From: Bacteriovoracia bacterium
GTDB lineage: Bacteria; Bdellovibrionota; Bacteriovoracia; Bacteriovoracales; Bacteriovoracaceae
Direction: 5' to 3'
DNA length: 64,000 nucleotides
Assembly: GCA_030431635.1 (NCBI GenBank)
Contig: JAUIIL010000007.1
Span: forward strand, 174,151-238,150
Part shown: positions 36,250 to 44,919 of the stretch, one piece after another
Layout of the letters: each line of letters opens with the position of its first letter
Numbering within the stretch: the first letter of the stretch is position 1
Notes under the pieces: model-generated
What the model saw: the letters and a program-made list of their open reading frames with translations, nothing else
What the model was told of the DNA's origin: nothing
Database searches by the model: none
Translations under genes and position numbers: made by a program

Positions 36250-37074
36250 ATGTTAGAATCTGCGATCTCCGTTAAACTTGATCATTTCGATGGACCTTTG
36301 GCCCTTCTGCTTCACCTTATTCAAAAAGATGAGATGGACATTCGTGATCTTGATATCACGAGAATAACCGGTCAATACATCAACTACTTAACCAAGATGC
36401 AGCAACTCAATTTTGATGTAGCTGGTGAATACCTCTATATGGCCGCAACTCTTCTTCATATTAAATCAAAAGTTTGTGTTATCGAGCGCAGCGAAGAAGA
36501 GTTAATGGTGAAAGAAGAGGACCTTGAGATAACTTCAAAAGCACAGCTCATAAAAAGACTTGAAGCCTTGGAGAGATTTCAAAACTTAGGATCTAAGCTC
36601 TGGTCTCTCCCTAAAAAAGGACATGAGGTTTTTCTTAAACCAAGAGTGAATCGAAAGGCCATTGTTGACAGCATTCTCACTCCCATTGAGCTAGAAGAGC
36701 TTGTTATGGTGATGGTCGATAAAATTAGACGTGATAAAAGAAAATTTGCTGTCATGAGAAGAGACAGACTTTCTATCAAAGAGAAATTGGTTGAGCTTAA
36801 GACAAAGCTTAGAACTGAGTCTCAAACTTGCCTGACAGAACTCTATCAAGAAGAGAAAGGAATTATTGATTTAGTTATTACTTTTATTTCTTTATTAGAG
36901 CTTGCAAGGCTGAAGAAGGTTTCAGTTTTTCAAAATGAAGATAAGGGAAATATTTATATTGAAGTCTTATCAAGCTTGGAAGAGTTTGATGTAGAGACAG
37001 CAGATGGTTTTGATGATGAAGAGGAAGAGGATCAGGAAGAGCCTGTTTTAACTCATCAAGAAGTATTACAGTAG
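36250..37074 (+). CDS. scpA: Segregation and condensation protein A
   Basis: A 274-residue kleisin of the SMC-ScpA-ScpB condensin. The N-terminal motif VKLDHFDGPLALLLHLIQKDEMDIRDLDI and the YLYMAATLLHIKSK helix are canonical. The C-terminal winged-helix region (IDLVITFISLLELARLKKVSVFQ) binds the SMC head. The last ~25 residues are acidic. The start lacks a clear Shine-Dalgarno. scpB follows after 16 bases. Confidence 0.96.
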   Translation: MLESAISVKLDHFDGPLALLLHLIQKDEMDIRDLDITRITGQYINYLTKMQQLNFDVAGEYLYMAATLLHIKSKVCVIERSEEELMVKEEDLEITSKAQLIKRLEALERFQNLGSKLWSLPKKGHEVFLKPRVNRKAIVDSILTPIELEELVMVMVDKIRRDKRKFAVMRRDRLSIKEKLVELKTKLRTESQTCLTELYQEEKGIIDLVITFISLLELARLKKVSVFQNEDKGNIYIEVLSSLEEFDVETADGFDDEEEEDQEEPVLTHQEVLQ

Positions 37075-37090
37075 TACAAGAGGAAGAGAT

Positions 37091-38410
37091 ATGGACACAC
37101 ACTTAATCGAAGAAAAACCGATCTTTGAATGGGATTTATCCAAAGATAAAGATTTTAATCTTGAACTTGATTATTACGACGAGAAAAAACAAGAAGACAA
37201 ACTCTGGCAAGCGAGAACGGGTTTAAATATAGATACTCTTTGTGGGGCCATTGAAACACTTGTTTTTATGAGTGATAGACCTATTCCACTTAACAAAATT
37301 AGATCTCAAATAGATGAAGAGCTACCTCTAAGAGTTATTCATGATTCAATTGCAAGGCTTCAAGCTGAGTATGAGTCAAAACATCATGGAATTCGTTTAA
37401 TGGAAGTTGCAGAAGGCTATCAGTTTAGAACGAAGCCAGCTTACTCTAAATTTGTTCAAGATCTCTTCAAGGTAAACTCTCTTGTATTGAGCCCAACTTC
37501 TTTAGAAGTTTTAGCGATGATTGCTTATGAGCAACCTATTTCAAAAACAGAAATTGAGAAAATAAGAGGAGTTGATAGCTCACACATTATCCGTGGATTG
37601 ATGGATAAAAGACTTGTTAGAATAACAGGGCGTTCTGAAGAAATGGGAAGACCATCTTTGTATGGAACAACTCAGGAGTTCTTGGAAGTTTTTAACCTCT
37701 CTGATTTATCAGAACTGCCTTCAGAACATGAACTTAATGATATCGCCGAAGGAGAGTCAGTAGGAGAGATAAACGAAATCAAATCGATTGTTGGTGGAGA
37801 GAAAACTCATTTTGAATATGATGAGTTTGTGGAACTAGATGAGCTTTCCCAGAGTATTAAAAGCATTAGTTCAGAGACAGATTTTATTCGCTCTCTTAAG
37901 TCTGCCTCAAGAAAAAGAGGGGATGAAGAAACAGAAGAAGTTAAGTCTGCCTTTGATATTCTTGAAGAATTTATGCGAAATGATGAGATTTCAGTTGAGA
38001 ATAAAAACTCAAGCCTCTCAGAGGTTCTCACTTCAGCTGTTGACGTGAATATTGTTTCTTTAAAAGAGCTTAGTGAGGGAAAACTTTTTAATGCTCCAGA
38101 AGTTGATGAGAGCGATGAAGAAGAGCTTGATGATTTCGAGAACATTCAAGAGGACCAGTTTAGTGTTGAAGCTAGTGAAAGTGAAGAAATAAGAGAGTTT
38201 GAAGAGATCGATGATGCTGTTGAAGAAGCTTTTGCTTCACTTTTAGAAAAAGCCAACATTGATGTTTTAAGTGTTGAAGAAGGTGAGGCACAATTAGATA
38301 AATCAACTCAAGAGGCCAGTGAAAAAGCTGCTGAATTTGATATTGATCTGAATTTTTTACAAGAAGATGTTGACACAGAATCCCAAAAAGAAGATTCTCA
38401 GCAAGATTAA
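37091..38410 (+). CDS. scpB: Segregation and condensation protein B with long acidic tail
   Basis: Residues ~45-220 are a standard ScpB double winged-helix (LCGAIETLVFMSDRPIP, RLMEVAEGYQFRTKPAY, LEVLAMIAYEQPISKTEIEKIRGV, RITGRSEEMGRPSLYGTT). At 439 residues it is about twice the usual length. An N-terminal charged stretch and a ~210-residue C-terminal extension dominated by Glu, Asp and Ser (many EE and DE runs) account for the excess. The extension has no recognisable fold and may be disordered. The frame is intact with normal codon use, so the extension is real. It works with ScpA and SMC in chromosome segregation. Confidence 0.95.
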   Translation: MDTHLIEEKPIFEWDLSKDKDFNLELDYYDEKKQEDKLWQARTGLNIDTLCGAIETLVFMSDRPIPLNKIRSQIDEELPLRVIHDSIARLQAEYESKHHGIRLMEVAEGYQFRTKPAYSKFVQDLFKVNSLVLSPTSLEVLAMIAYEQPISKTEIEKIRGVDSSHIIRGLMDKRLVRITGRSEEMGRPSLYGTTQEFLEVFNLSDLSELPSEHELNDIAEGESVGEINEIKSIVGGEKTHFEYDEFVELDELSQSIKSISSETDFIRSLKSASRKRGDEETEEVKSAFDILEEFMRNDEISVENKNSSLSEVLTSAVDVNIVSLKELSEGKLFNAPEVDESDEEELDDFENIQEDQFSVEASESEEIREFEEIDDAVEEAFASLLEKANIDVLSVEEGEAQLDKSTQEASEKAAEFDIDLNFLQEDVDTESQKEDSQQD

Positions 38411-38461
38411 TTTTTACCTAAAACCCTCAAACAGTCGTGATGACAGATTAAGGAGACAAAG

Positions 38462-39403
38462 ATGCCTAAAGCAAGACCCCTGTTGAGATTACAAAAAATT
38501 ATGGCCGATGCCGGAGTGGCTTCTCGTAGAAAATGTGAAGAAATCATTTTAGAAGGAAGAGTTCGAGTCAACGAGAAAGTCGTTACTGAACTTGGAACAA
38601 AGGTCGATCCTTTCTACGATAGAGTCGAGGTTGATGGAGAGCTCATCGATAGAGATGCTGTTGATAAACTCTATCTTGTTCTTAATAAGCCTAGGGGCTA
38701 TGTGACAACTGTTTTCGACCCAGAAGGGAGAAGAACAGTTCTTGATCTTTGCAAGGGCATAAAACAGAGAATCTATCCTGTTGGAAGGCTTGATTATTTA
38801 TCTGAAGGACTCTTAATCATGACTAATGATGGAGAGCTATCCAATCAAATTATGCATCCTCGCTATGGAGTGACTAAAGTTTATGAAGTTAAAGTTTTTG
38901 GTTTTGTTGGAGAGTTGATTCTTAAAAAAATAAGAGCTGGGGTTAGGATAGATGGTCAGCTTCTTAAACCTCAATCGGTGAGAGTTATCAAGTCGCTGCC
39001 GAGTAAAACATGGCTAGAGTTTAGACTTACGGAAGGAAAAAATAGAGAAATTAGAAAGCTTTGTGAAGCGGTTGAATTAACTATTGATAAGCTAAGAAGA
39101 GTGGCCATCGAAGGACTCTCTATTGATGGAATTAAGCCTGGTGACTATCATTTTTATACGAAAAAAGAGTTATTAAACGCCCTTCAAATAGATAAATCAG
39201 GGAAGAAGTCTAGCATTCCAAGCCAGCGCTATGTTTCCTCTAAGAAAACAATTACACCCAGAAAGTTAGAGAAAAAGAAAAAATTCCTGAATCCTAAAGA
39301 CGCTGATAGTGAAGAGTTTAAAAGATATAGAAAAGATCAATACTATGAGACTCTTAAAAAGCAAAAAGAGACACTATCTCAAGCAATGCTTTCTCAAGAT
39401 TAA
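38462..39403 (+). CDS. rluB: 23S rRNA pseudouridine synthase, RluB/RsuA family
   Basis: A 313-residue enzyme. An S4 RNA-binding domain (RLQKIMADAGVASRRKCEEI) is at the N-terminus. The catalytic Asp lies in PVGRLDYLSEGLLIMTNDGEL, with the KVYEVKV and LTEGKNREIRKLCEAV segments following. RluB usually modifies U2605 of 23S rRNA. The last ~70 residues are a Lys-rich extension. AAGGAGACAAAG precedes the ATG. The gene lies about 50 bases after scpB, a widely conserved neighbourhood. Confidence 0.92.
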   Translation: MPKARPLLRLQKIMADAGVASRRKCEEIILEGRVRVNEKVVTELGTKVDPFYDRVEVDGELIDRDAVDKLYLVLNKPRGYVTTVFDPEGRRTVLDLCKGIKQRIYPVGRLDYLSEGLLIMTNDGELSNQIMHPRYGVTKVYEVKVFGFVGELILKKIRAGVRIDGQLLKPQSVRVIKSLPSKTWLEFRLTEGKNREIRKLCEAVELTIDKLRRVAIEGLSIDGIKPGDYHFYTKKELLNALQIDKSGKKSSIPSQRYVSSKKTITPRKLEKKKKFLNPKDADSEEFKRYRKDQYYETLKKQKETLSQAMLSQD

Positions 39404-39717
39404 TTATCAAAGCTATTGAGTTTTTCATCGTGAATATTATTAACAATATTATCGATGGAATACTCTAGAGCTTGTTCCGCGTAAGGAATATGATCATAAG
39501 GAGGAAAGTCATTGAAGTTTGCTTGTTTCACAAAAGCAGCAATTTGTTTCATAAGTTCAGAGCATGTTTCAAAATAATCATCCTCATCATCAGTAACGCC
39601 AACATGGGAGAGAAGGGAAGTTATCGTTTTAATGAGCCTAATTTGTTGAGGGCTAAATTCCTCTACATTCATTTCAATTTTGAGAGTTTTGTTTTTAAGC
39701 TCGAAACCTTTCATCAT
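39400..39717 (-). CDS. Hypothetical protein, 105 residues
   Basis: A small acidic protein starting MMKGFELKNKTLKIEMNVEE, with AAGGAG upstream of the tandem ATGs. It is predicted to be mostly helical, with no signal peptide or Cys pair of note (one Cys in YFETCSELMKQ). It converges on rluB with a 4-base overlap. I do not recognise it. Confidence 0.6.
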   Translation of the reverse strand: MMKGFELKNKTLKIEMNVEEFSPQQIRLIKTITSLLSHVGVTDDEDDYFETCSELMKQIAAFVKQANFNDFPPYDHIPYAEQALEYSIDNIVNNIHDEKLNSFDN

Positions 39718-39898
39718 TATGCTCCTTCTTAAGGCGTGTTCAAAATAACTATCGGTTTAAAGTTATTTAATTTTAGATATTTATGGCAGAGCAAAGCACT
39801 TTAAAATTGTTTTGTAGACTTTTAAAAGGAAGGTACTAGACAGATGTAGTCACATAATGTACAACCAACAACACTTAAGCGTTTGAAATTACAAATGG

Positions 39899-39979
<81 letters not shown>

Positions 39980-39990
39980 ACTAATGAGTT

Positions 39991-40014
39991 AAGGCTCCCA
40001 GAATTGGGAGCCTT
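39991..40014 (+). terminator. Terminator after tRNA-fMet (element-borne)
   Basis: A perfect 10-bp stem (AAGGCTCCCA / TGGGAGCCTT) with a GAAT loop and a following T-rich run. It sits 15 bases after the tRNA, inside the element, so the insertion supplied a replacement terminator. Confidence 0.9.
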
Positions 40015-40130
40015 TCTTTTTTTGGGCCACCTTGTCCAGAAACCACTCAACCTGATTGGCAAGCTCTTGCGATATAGGTTCTAGCCATGTAAATGGTACT
40101 AAAAGTTCGGGCCGGTCAAAAATAAAAGTT

Positions 40131-40424
40131 ATGTCAGATGATAGAGACGAATCTGTTTCTGTTCCAAAAGACTGGCATGATTTTATCAAAAAAGCTGATA
40201 AAATACTCATTCTTGGATTTGGCTTTGACCCAATAAATGTAGAAAGGCTTGGAATTCCCTGGAAAGAAGTGAGAGCACCTATTTATTATATAAATAGAGC
40301 TATCCCCAGTTCTCTAATGGAAGAATTAAAGCAGAGGTTTGGCTTAGGGAATAGTGGCGCTGTTATTTGCAGCGATTTATGTAGTGCTATTAATGAAATT
40401 AGTAATACTAAAAACATAAAATGA
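40131..40424 (+). pseudogene. Probable C-terminal fragment of a SIR2-like protein
   Basis: A 97-residue reading frame from ATG 40131. The core FIKKADKILILGFGFDPINVERLG resembles the C-terminal strand of SIR2-like domains found in phage-defence and related proteins (a hydrophobic strand ending in GFGF, followed by an Asn and a Leu). The N-terminal NAD-binding part of such a domain is missing, and the sequence before 40131 reads as protein-like only on the opposite strand. I infer a truncated gene inside the element. The SIR2 assignment rests on one motif and is tentative. Confidence 0.4.
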
Positions 40425-40497
40425 TGTTGTTTGTAGCGTACTTACTTTGTTAGGGGCTTAAATGAGAGGACTATATGAGTAGGAGGGATGCCAAAAT

Positions 40498-41286
40498 CTA
40501 TAAACCAAAAGGGGTATCTAAACGAAAAAAGGCTAATTTATTATCATCAGCTCTAATAGTGTATTGTTGAATAATTTCAACGCCATCTTCGAAATAACTT
40601 ATAACCAATTCATCTTGAAAATCTCTCACTTCAAATATCCTTACACTTTTAGCAACTTTGACTTTCGCTTCAAAAGTTTGTTTATGACTATCTGATGATT
40701 TTATTAACTTACCATTATTAGGCTGATTAGTTTCATAAATAAGAAGAAGAACTTGATTTCCACGCAAATCTTTCGTTAAGCTTTCCGCCCCAACTCTTTC
40801 TATTTGATGGAACCCATAATTTTTTAAAATAGAATTTCTCATTTGTTCTTTAGCAATACGATGCAAACGAGATGGAACTACTTCATTAATGACTTCAAGA
40901 GTTTTTGAATCTATAGCATTTAACGTTGCAATTTTTGTTATTGAGTTTCCACTTGCTATTCCTTCTCTTGTAATATCTCTCATTACATTTAAAATATTGC
41001 TCGGAACATGTGCTAAGAGATTTTCATCTTTTATAATATATTTAAATAAAGCTGGGTGCTCTGAAATGGAAGCAATGTAAGTTGAATACTTTGAGCCTTG
41101 GTAAACATCCTCATAATTTACTTTCTTAAAATAAGAAGATACATCGGCAATATATTTACTAATTCCCTGAGAGCGATTCATAATCTCAGAGTAAACTTTA
41201 GAGATTGACCATTTAAACCCTACATTACAGTCAATTCTTGCAAATAAAGTACTAGAAAGTACTAAAATCAGGAAAAAGATTTTCAT
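40498..41286 (-). CDS. Hypothetical exported protein inside the tRNA element
   Basis: A 262-residue protein. The ATG at 41286 starts a clear signal peptide (MKIFFLILVLSSTLFA); a TTG 18 bases upstream is the alternative. The mature part is mixed helix then strand: the C-terminal half (LLLIYETNQPNNGKLIK, AKVKVAKSVRIFEVRDFQDE, LVISYFEDGVEIIQQYTIR) looks like a beta-rich domain. No family is recognised. The frame is intact, so it may be the element's one functional cargo gene. It contains no GGCC site. Confidence 0.6.
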   Translation of the reverse strand: MKIFFLILVLSSTLFARIDCNVGFKWSISKVYSEIMNRSQGISKYIADVSSYFKKVNYEDVYQGSKYSTYIASISEHPALFKYIIKDENLLAHVPSNILNVMRDITREGIASGNSITKIATLNAIDSKTLEVINEVVPSRLHRIAKEQMRNSILKNYGFHQIERVGAESLTKDLRGNQVLLLIYETNQPNNGKLIKSSDSHKQTFEAKVKVAKSVRIFEVRDFQDELVISYFEDGVEIIQQYTIRADDNKLAFFRLDTPFGL

Positions 41287-41391
41287 ATAGCCATTATGCC
41301 GCAATGCGCGTGTTGTTCAATATTATTTTTCTTTTTAGGTAGTTTTTACAGTCCCATGCATTAAACTAAATTGAGACTCAAAAAAATTCAG

Positions 41392-42084
41392 TCAGTCCTT
41401 GATTTGAATACAAGGTCCAGCAAGTTTCCGGATTTCTTCAGACACGTCTTTTGGAATATGAAAGATACTTTCTAAAAAATAAGTGAAGACCTCCAGTTGA
41501 GTAGCAGGCTTTTGCTGAAATGGCTTAATACTTATACTTTTTACTCCTCTTAAGTTTTGGAGTTTTCTTGTGCTAATTAAGTGCAAACGTCCCATTTTAT
41601 ACCTTGCGCATTCTACGGGACCTCTTTTTTCAATAATCTCATCAACTGTGGAGTAAAGCTTATGGCCTTCATTTTTTAAGCCATACTGCTCTAATCCAGT
41701 TAAACTCATTTCATCGATGAGTTTATGGCTTTGTTCTAGAGAAATATCACCACTTCTAAGCTGGGTGTAAATTATTGCAAGCTCTGTGACTTTCTTGGGT
41801 AATTCCAAAGATTCGTAGTTTATCCCACTTCTTTTTTCTTCAAATTTGAGTGTTAGATTGAAAAAGTCCTTTAGGTATTTTAGAGAACCAATTCTATCCT
41901 CATGAGTGTCAGTCGCTTTGTTCAGGGCCACGAGTGTTTCGATTAGTATCATAATTTTATTACTATAAGATTGAGGTTGAAGATGAAGAGCTTCTAAAAA
42001 AGCCTCTTTTATTTCATTATCTAGCTTTTCTTATCCAAGAGCTTCAAAAAACTTCTTATAATCTTGCGAGTTATCATCATTCAT
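41392..42084 (-). pseudogene. Hypothetical gene interrupted by an in-frame stop
   Basis: A 186-residue frame can be read from the ATG at 41952, but the same frame continues upstream as coding-like sequence (EKLDNEIKEAFLEALHLQPQ), past a TAA at 42031-42033, to an ATG at 42084 (MNDDNSQDYKKFFEALG). That upstream ATG has an AAAGG-type ribosome-binding site; the one at 41952 has none. I infer that one nonsense change split a gene of about 230 codons. The product is helical and charged, with no motif I recognise. Read-through or internal initiation cannot be excluded. Confidence 0.6.
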
Positions 42085-42265
42085 ATCTCTTACACCTTTA
42101 TTGGATTGGGGCGTTAAGTTTGCGGACTAAAATGAGGGTTTTTGGACCAAACTTGGGCCATAGGTGTAGCACAAAAATATTTCTTGGCAAGGTTGGTCAG
42201 GTAAGTTAGAAGGTAAGTGTTTAAAAATTATAGACGGGGCAGGTGGAAAAGAACCTGGGAGATAA

Positions 42266-42314
42266 CTCATAACCCGAAGGTCGTTGGTTCAAATCCAGCT
42301 CCCGCAACCAAAAT
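42266..42314 (+). repeat. 49-bp direct repeat, right copy (displaced tRNA-fMet 3' half)
   Basis: Identical to 39931-39979. There is no tRNA 5' half in front of it, so it is not a second tRNA gene but the original 3' end displaced by the insertion. Confidence 0.92.
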
Positions 42315-42320
42315 TTATAA

Positions 42321-42344
42321 AAAAAGGTCCGAATGGGCCTTTTT
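42321..42344 (+). terminator. Probable original tRNA-fMet terminator
   Basis: A 10-bp stem with one G-T pair (AAAAAGGTCC / GGGCCTTTTT), a GAAT loop and a T run, seven bases after the right repeat. Its place relative to the repeat matches the element-borne terminator on the left. Confidence 0.85.
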
Positions 42345-42386
42345 TTATTTCTAGCTACTTTGTAGTGAATTGATTATTTTAAAAAT

Positions 42387-43376
42387 ATGAGCATAAAAAA
42401 AACAATATTAAGTGGAAGTACGGTTACGGGGAATTTAACTTTAGGAAACTATATTGGTGCAATTAATAACTGGGGACAATTAAGTAAAGATTATAATTGC
42501 TACTATATGGTTGCCGATCTTCATGCTTTGACAGTCAAGCAAGATCCCAAAGAGCTCAGAGAGAGAATTTTAAGCTTCTTTGCTCAGTATATTGCTTGCG
42601 GGCTCGATCCAAATAAAAACACACTGTTTGTTCAGTCCCATGTTCCAGAACATGCTGAACTCCAATGGATTCTCACAACTCTAACTCCAATGGGTTATCT
42701 CAACCGAATGACTCAATTTAAAGATAAGTCTTCTAAGCAAAAAGAAATACTGGCAGGACTTTTCACTTATCCTATTTTAATGGCCAGTGATATTTTACTC
42801 TATCAAACAGATGTTGTTCCTGTGGGAGAGGATCAACGTCAACATTTAGAGCTAACAAGAGATATTGTGACTTTCTTTCATAATAGGTATGGAGAAACCT
42901 TTACGATGCCTAAAGCTTATATTGGTAAGGTAGGGGCAAAAATTATGTCCCTACAAGACCCCAATGCCAAAATGAGTAAGTCAGATGAAAATGAAAAGGC
43001 ATATGTGTCTATTCTTGATGCTCCTAAAAAAATTCAGAAAAAAATAAAATCAGCTGTGACAGACTCAGAGACAACGGTGAGTTTTGATCCTGAGAAAAAA
43101 GCAGGTCTCGCGAATCTTCTAACGATTTATTCTGTGTTAACAGGAAAAAGTATTGATGAAATAGTGAAAAGTTATGAGGGAAAGATGTATGGCCATGTGA
43201 AAGTTGATTTGGCCGAAATCGTTTGTGAAAAATTTAGACCTGTGCAAGAAAACTATAACCAATTAATGAAAAACCAAGACCATCTTCATGAATTGATGAA
43301 AACGGGACGTGACAAGGCTAGAGAAAAAGCTTCAAAAACTCTTAAGCTGGTTTATGAGAGAGTTGGGTTAATCTAA
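42387..43376 (+). CDS. trpS: Tryptophanyl-tRNA synthetase
   Basis: A 329-residue class I synthetase charging tRNA-Trp. GNLTLGNYIGAINNW is the HIGH-like region, and the KMSKS motif is intact in PNAKMSKSDENEKAY. MVADLHALTV, VPVGEDQRQHLELTRDI and the length are standard. It lies just outside the tRNA element, after the displaced terminator, and converges on a lipoprotein gene. Confidence 0.97.
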   Translation: MSIKKTILSGSTVTGNLTLGNYIGAINNWGQLSKDYNCYYMVADLHALTVKQDPKELRERILSFFAQYIACGLDPNKNTLFVQSHVPEHAELQWILTTLTPMGYLNRMTQFKDKSSKQKEILAGLFTYPILMASDILLYQTDVVPVGEDQRQHLELTRDIVTFFHNRYGETFTMPKAYIGKVGAKIMSLQDPNAKMSKSDENEKAYVSILDAPKKIQKKIKSAVTDSETTVSFDPEKKAGLANLLTIYSVLTGKSIDEIVKSYEGKMYGHVKVDLAEIVCEKFRPVQENYNQLMKNQDHLHELMKTGRDKAREKASKTLKLVYERVGLI

Positions 43377-43381
43377 GTAGG

Positions 43382-44377
43382 TTATTCTTTAGTAAATTGA
43401 ACAAAAACTTTTGAAAAATTTCCAGGTTCACCTTTCAGATCGACTACTTTAACTTTGGTGAAACCATATTCTTGGGCCCTCTCCCCTGTCCAGGTAAGCT
43501 TAGCAGCTTCTTCTGGACTCATATTTAAACTGAGTTCGTTGAATCGTTTAAGGTTATCTCCGTATTCCCATTTTCCATTTATTGCACTTACATCATTTTC
43601 AAAATGGTTTATGACTCTTTTAAATAGTTCTTTCCCTCTTAAATATGGAGAACGTTGGCCATAATCATTTTTTAAATTAAAAACAAGATCAAGTGAACCA
43701 TCCCCTGTCTTGTGTGCGTAAGCTGAAATATCTTCATATTTGGTATCAGAAATTAAAAATTCTTTTTCGCTTTTTAGAATAAAAAATCTTTCTTTTGAAT
43801 TATCTTGATTTTTTTGAAGAGAGTTTACGTAACGTCGAATTTGTTTTTGAGTACACTTTTTTCCATTACACCCGAAAGCAATACTCGCCTTTGCTTTTTG
43901 ATTTTGTCCAAAAGAATCTTTGTAGTAAAACTCCAGGTCATAATGACCTCCGAGTTTTTTATCCCAATCAATTCGAATTCTTGCGACATTTCCGTTTTCT
44001 AATTTTTTAGTCCAACCGATATTTAAACCATAAAAATCAGACTTCTCAAGATTAGAAGCATATTTCTCCCAGTCATTAATAGCATTTATATTTTCAAATC
44101 CCAGCTCTTTTAAAAGAGGAAAGTTATAGGCCGAACTTCTTGCTTTACTGATATCATCAGTAAAAACTCGAATTTTTTCGCTTTTTTTAGCAAACTCTTG
44201 ATTGAGCTCTAGGAACTGTCTGGGGTTCATTATTTCATCTAGTGAAATACTGTATGAAATTCCTTGAATTTCAGGTGGAATTTCCATTGAATTATTAAGT
44301 GCTTTCCTAAGAGAAGGAATACATCCAGCAAAACCACTAAGAGTGAATAAAAAAAGTAGCGCTCCAAAAAGCTTCAT
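43382..44377 (-). CDS. Hypothetical lipoprotein
   Basis: A 331-residue protein with an N-terminal signal ending in FAGC, a near-consensus lipobox (MKLFGALLFLFTLSGFAGC), so it is probably lipid-anchored at Cys19. The mature part alternates helices and strands (VARIRIDWDKKLGGHYDLEFYYKD, a CNGKKC pair) with no recognisable family. It is convergent with trpS, five bases apart, and separate from purE. Confidence 0.65.
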   Translation of the reverse strand: MKLFGALLFLFTLSGFAGCIPSLRKALNNSMEIPPEIQGISYSISLDEIMNPRQFLELNQEFAKKSEKIRVFTDDISKARSSAYNFPLLKELGFENINAINDWEKYASNLEKSDFYGLNIGWTKKLENGNVARIRIDWDKKLGGHYDLEFYYKDSFGQNQKAKASIAFGCNGKKCTQKQIRRYVNSLQKNQDNSKERFFILKSEKEFLISDTKYEDISAYAHKTGDGSLDLVFNLKNDYGQRSPYLRGKELFKRVINHFENDVSAINGKWEYGDNLKRFNELSLNMSPEEAAKLTWTGERAQEYGFTKVKVVDLKGEPGNFSKVFVQFTKE

Positions 44378-44436
44378 AAAACTTTTTCGGAATTTGGAGA
44401 AGAAATTTAAGAGGTTAACTGACTTTTTCAGTCACT

Positions 44437-44919
44437 TTATTTGAGGTTTTGGCTCTTCTCTCTTGATTCTTGAGCTTGCTCGTGGTGAAAACGCTCAAGC
44501 TGCTCTGAGAGTTTGGAGTTCTCTGTTGCTAAAATTCTCATGGCCAGCAGGGCTGCATTGGCCGCATTTCCAATGGCCACGGTTGCGACTGGGATTCCTT
44601 TAGGCATTTGAACAATCGAAAGAAGACTATCAATACCATTAAGTTGTGAGCTTTTTATAGGAACTCCTATAACTGGTAGTGTGGTGTAAGAAGCAACCAT
44701 TCCAGGCAAGTGAGCAGCACCTCCAGCTCCAGCGATGATAATTTTTATTCCTCTGTCTTTAGCTGATTTTGCAAATTGGGCCATGTCATCAGGTGTTCGA
44801 TGGGCCGAAACAACTTTTTTTTCATATAAAACATTAAATTTTTCACAGATATTTGCGGCATCTTTCATTGTTGGCCAATCAGAATCACTTCCCATGATAA
44901 TGGCAATTTGTGCACTCAT
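44437..44919 (-). CDS. purE: 5-(carboxyamino)imidazole ribonucleotide mutase
   Basis: A 160-residue class I PurE that moves the carboxyl group of N5-CAIR to make CAIR. It has the family signature [26 protein letters not shown] and [14 protein letters not shown]. The start overlaps the end of purK by 4 bases, so the two are coupled, as expected for enzymes acting in sequence. Confidence 0.96.
   Translation of the reverse strand: MSAQIAIIMGSDSDWPTMKDAANICEKFNVLYEKKVVSAHRTPDDMAQFAKSAKDRGIKIIIAGAGGAAHLPGMVASYTTLPVIGVPIKSSQLNGIDSLLSIVQMPKGIPVATVAIGNAANAALLAMRILATENSKLSEQLERFHHEQAQESREKSQNLK

Larger units (their letters stand above)
39980..42314 (+). mobile_element. Integrase-less remnant or minimal element in tRNA-fMet
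   Basis: About 2.3 kb bounded by the 49-bp direct repeat. The left junction keeps a whole tRNA plus a terminator brought by the insert (39991-40014). The right copy is the displaced original 3' half, followed by what was probably the original tRNA terminator (42321-42344). Inside are a SIR2-like fragment, a signal-peptide protein, a gene with an in-frame stop and two fragment-like stretches. I find no integrase, excisionase or replication gene. It is either a decayed island or a satellite mobilised in trans; the broken genes favour decay. The 300 bases before the right repeat (42090-42265) contain no gene I can support. Confidence 0.78.

Noticed and set aside
37807..38145. Ser-rich minus-strand frame opposite scpB
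   Set aside because: It is the mirror of the Glu/Asp/Ser-rich plus-strand codons and has no ribosome-binding site.
39989..40210. 73-codon minus-strand frame as a complete gene
   Set aside because: It runs through the terminator hairpin, lacks a ribosome-binding site, and its N-terminal half is antisense to the SIR2-like fragment. Only its C-terminal part looks protein-like, so it is reported as a fragment.
42266..42314. Apparent second tRNA-fMet
   Set aside because: Only the 3' half is present; the bases before it do not form a D arm or acceptor strand. It is the displaced att copy.
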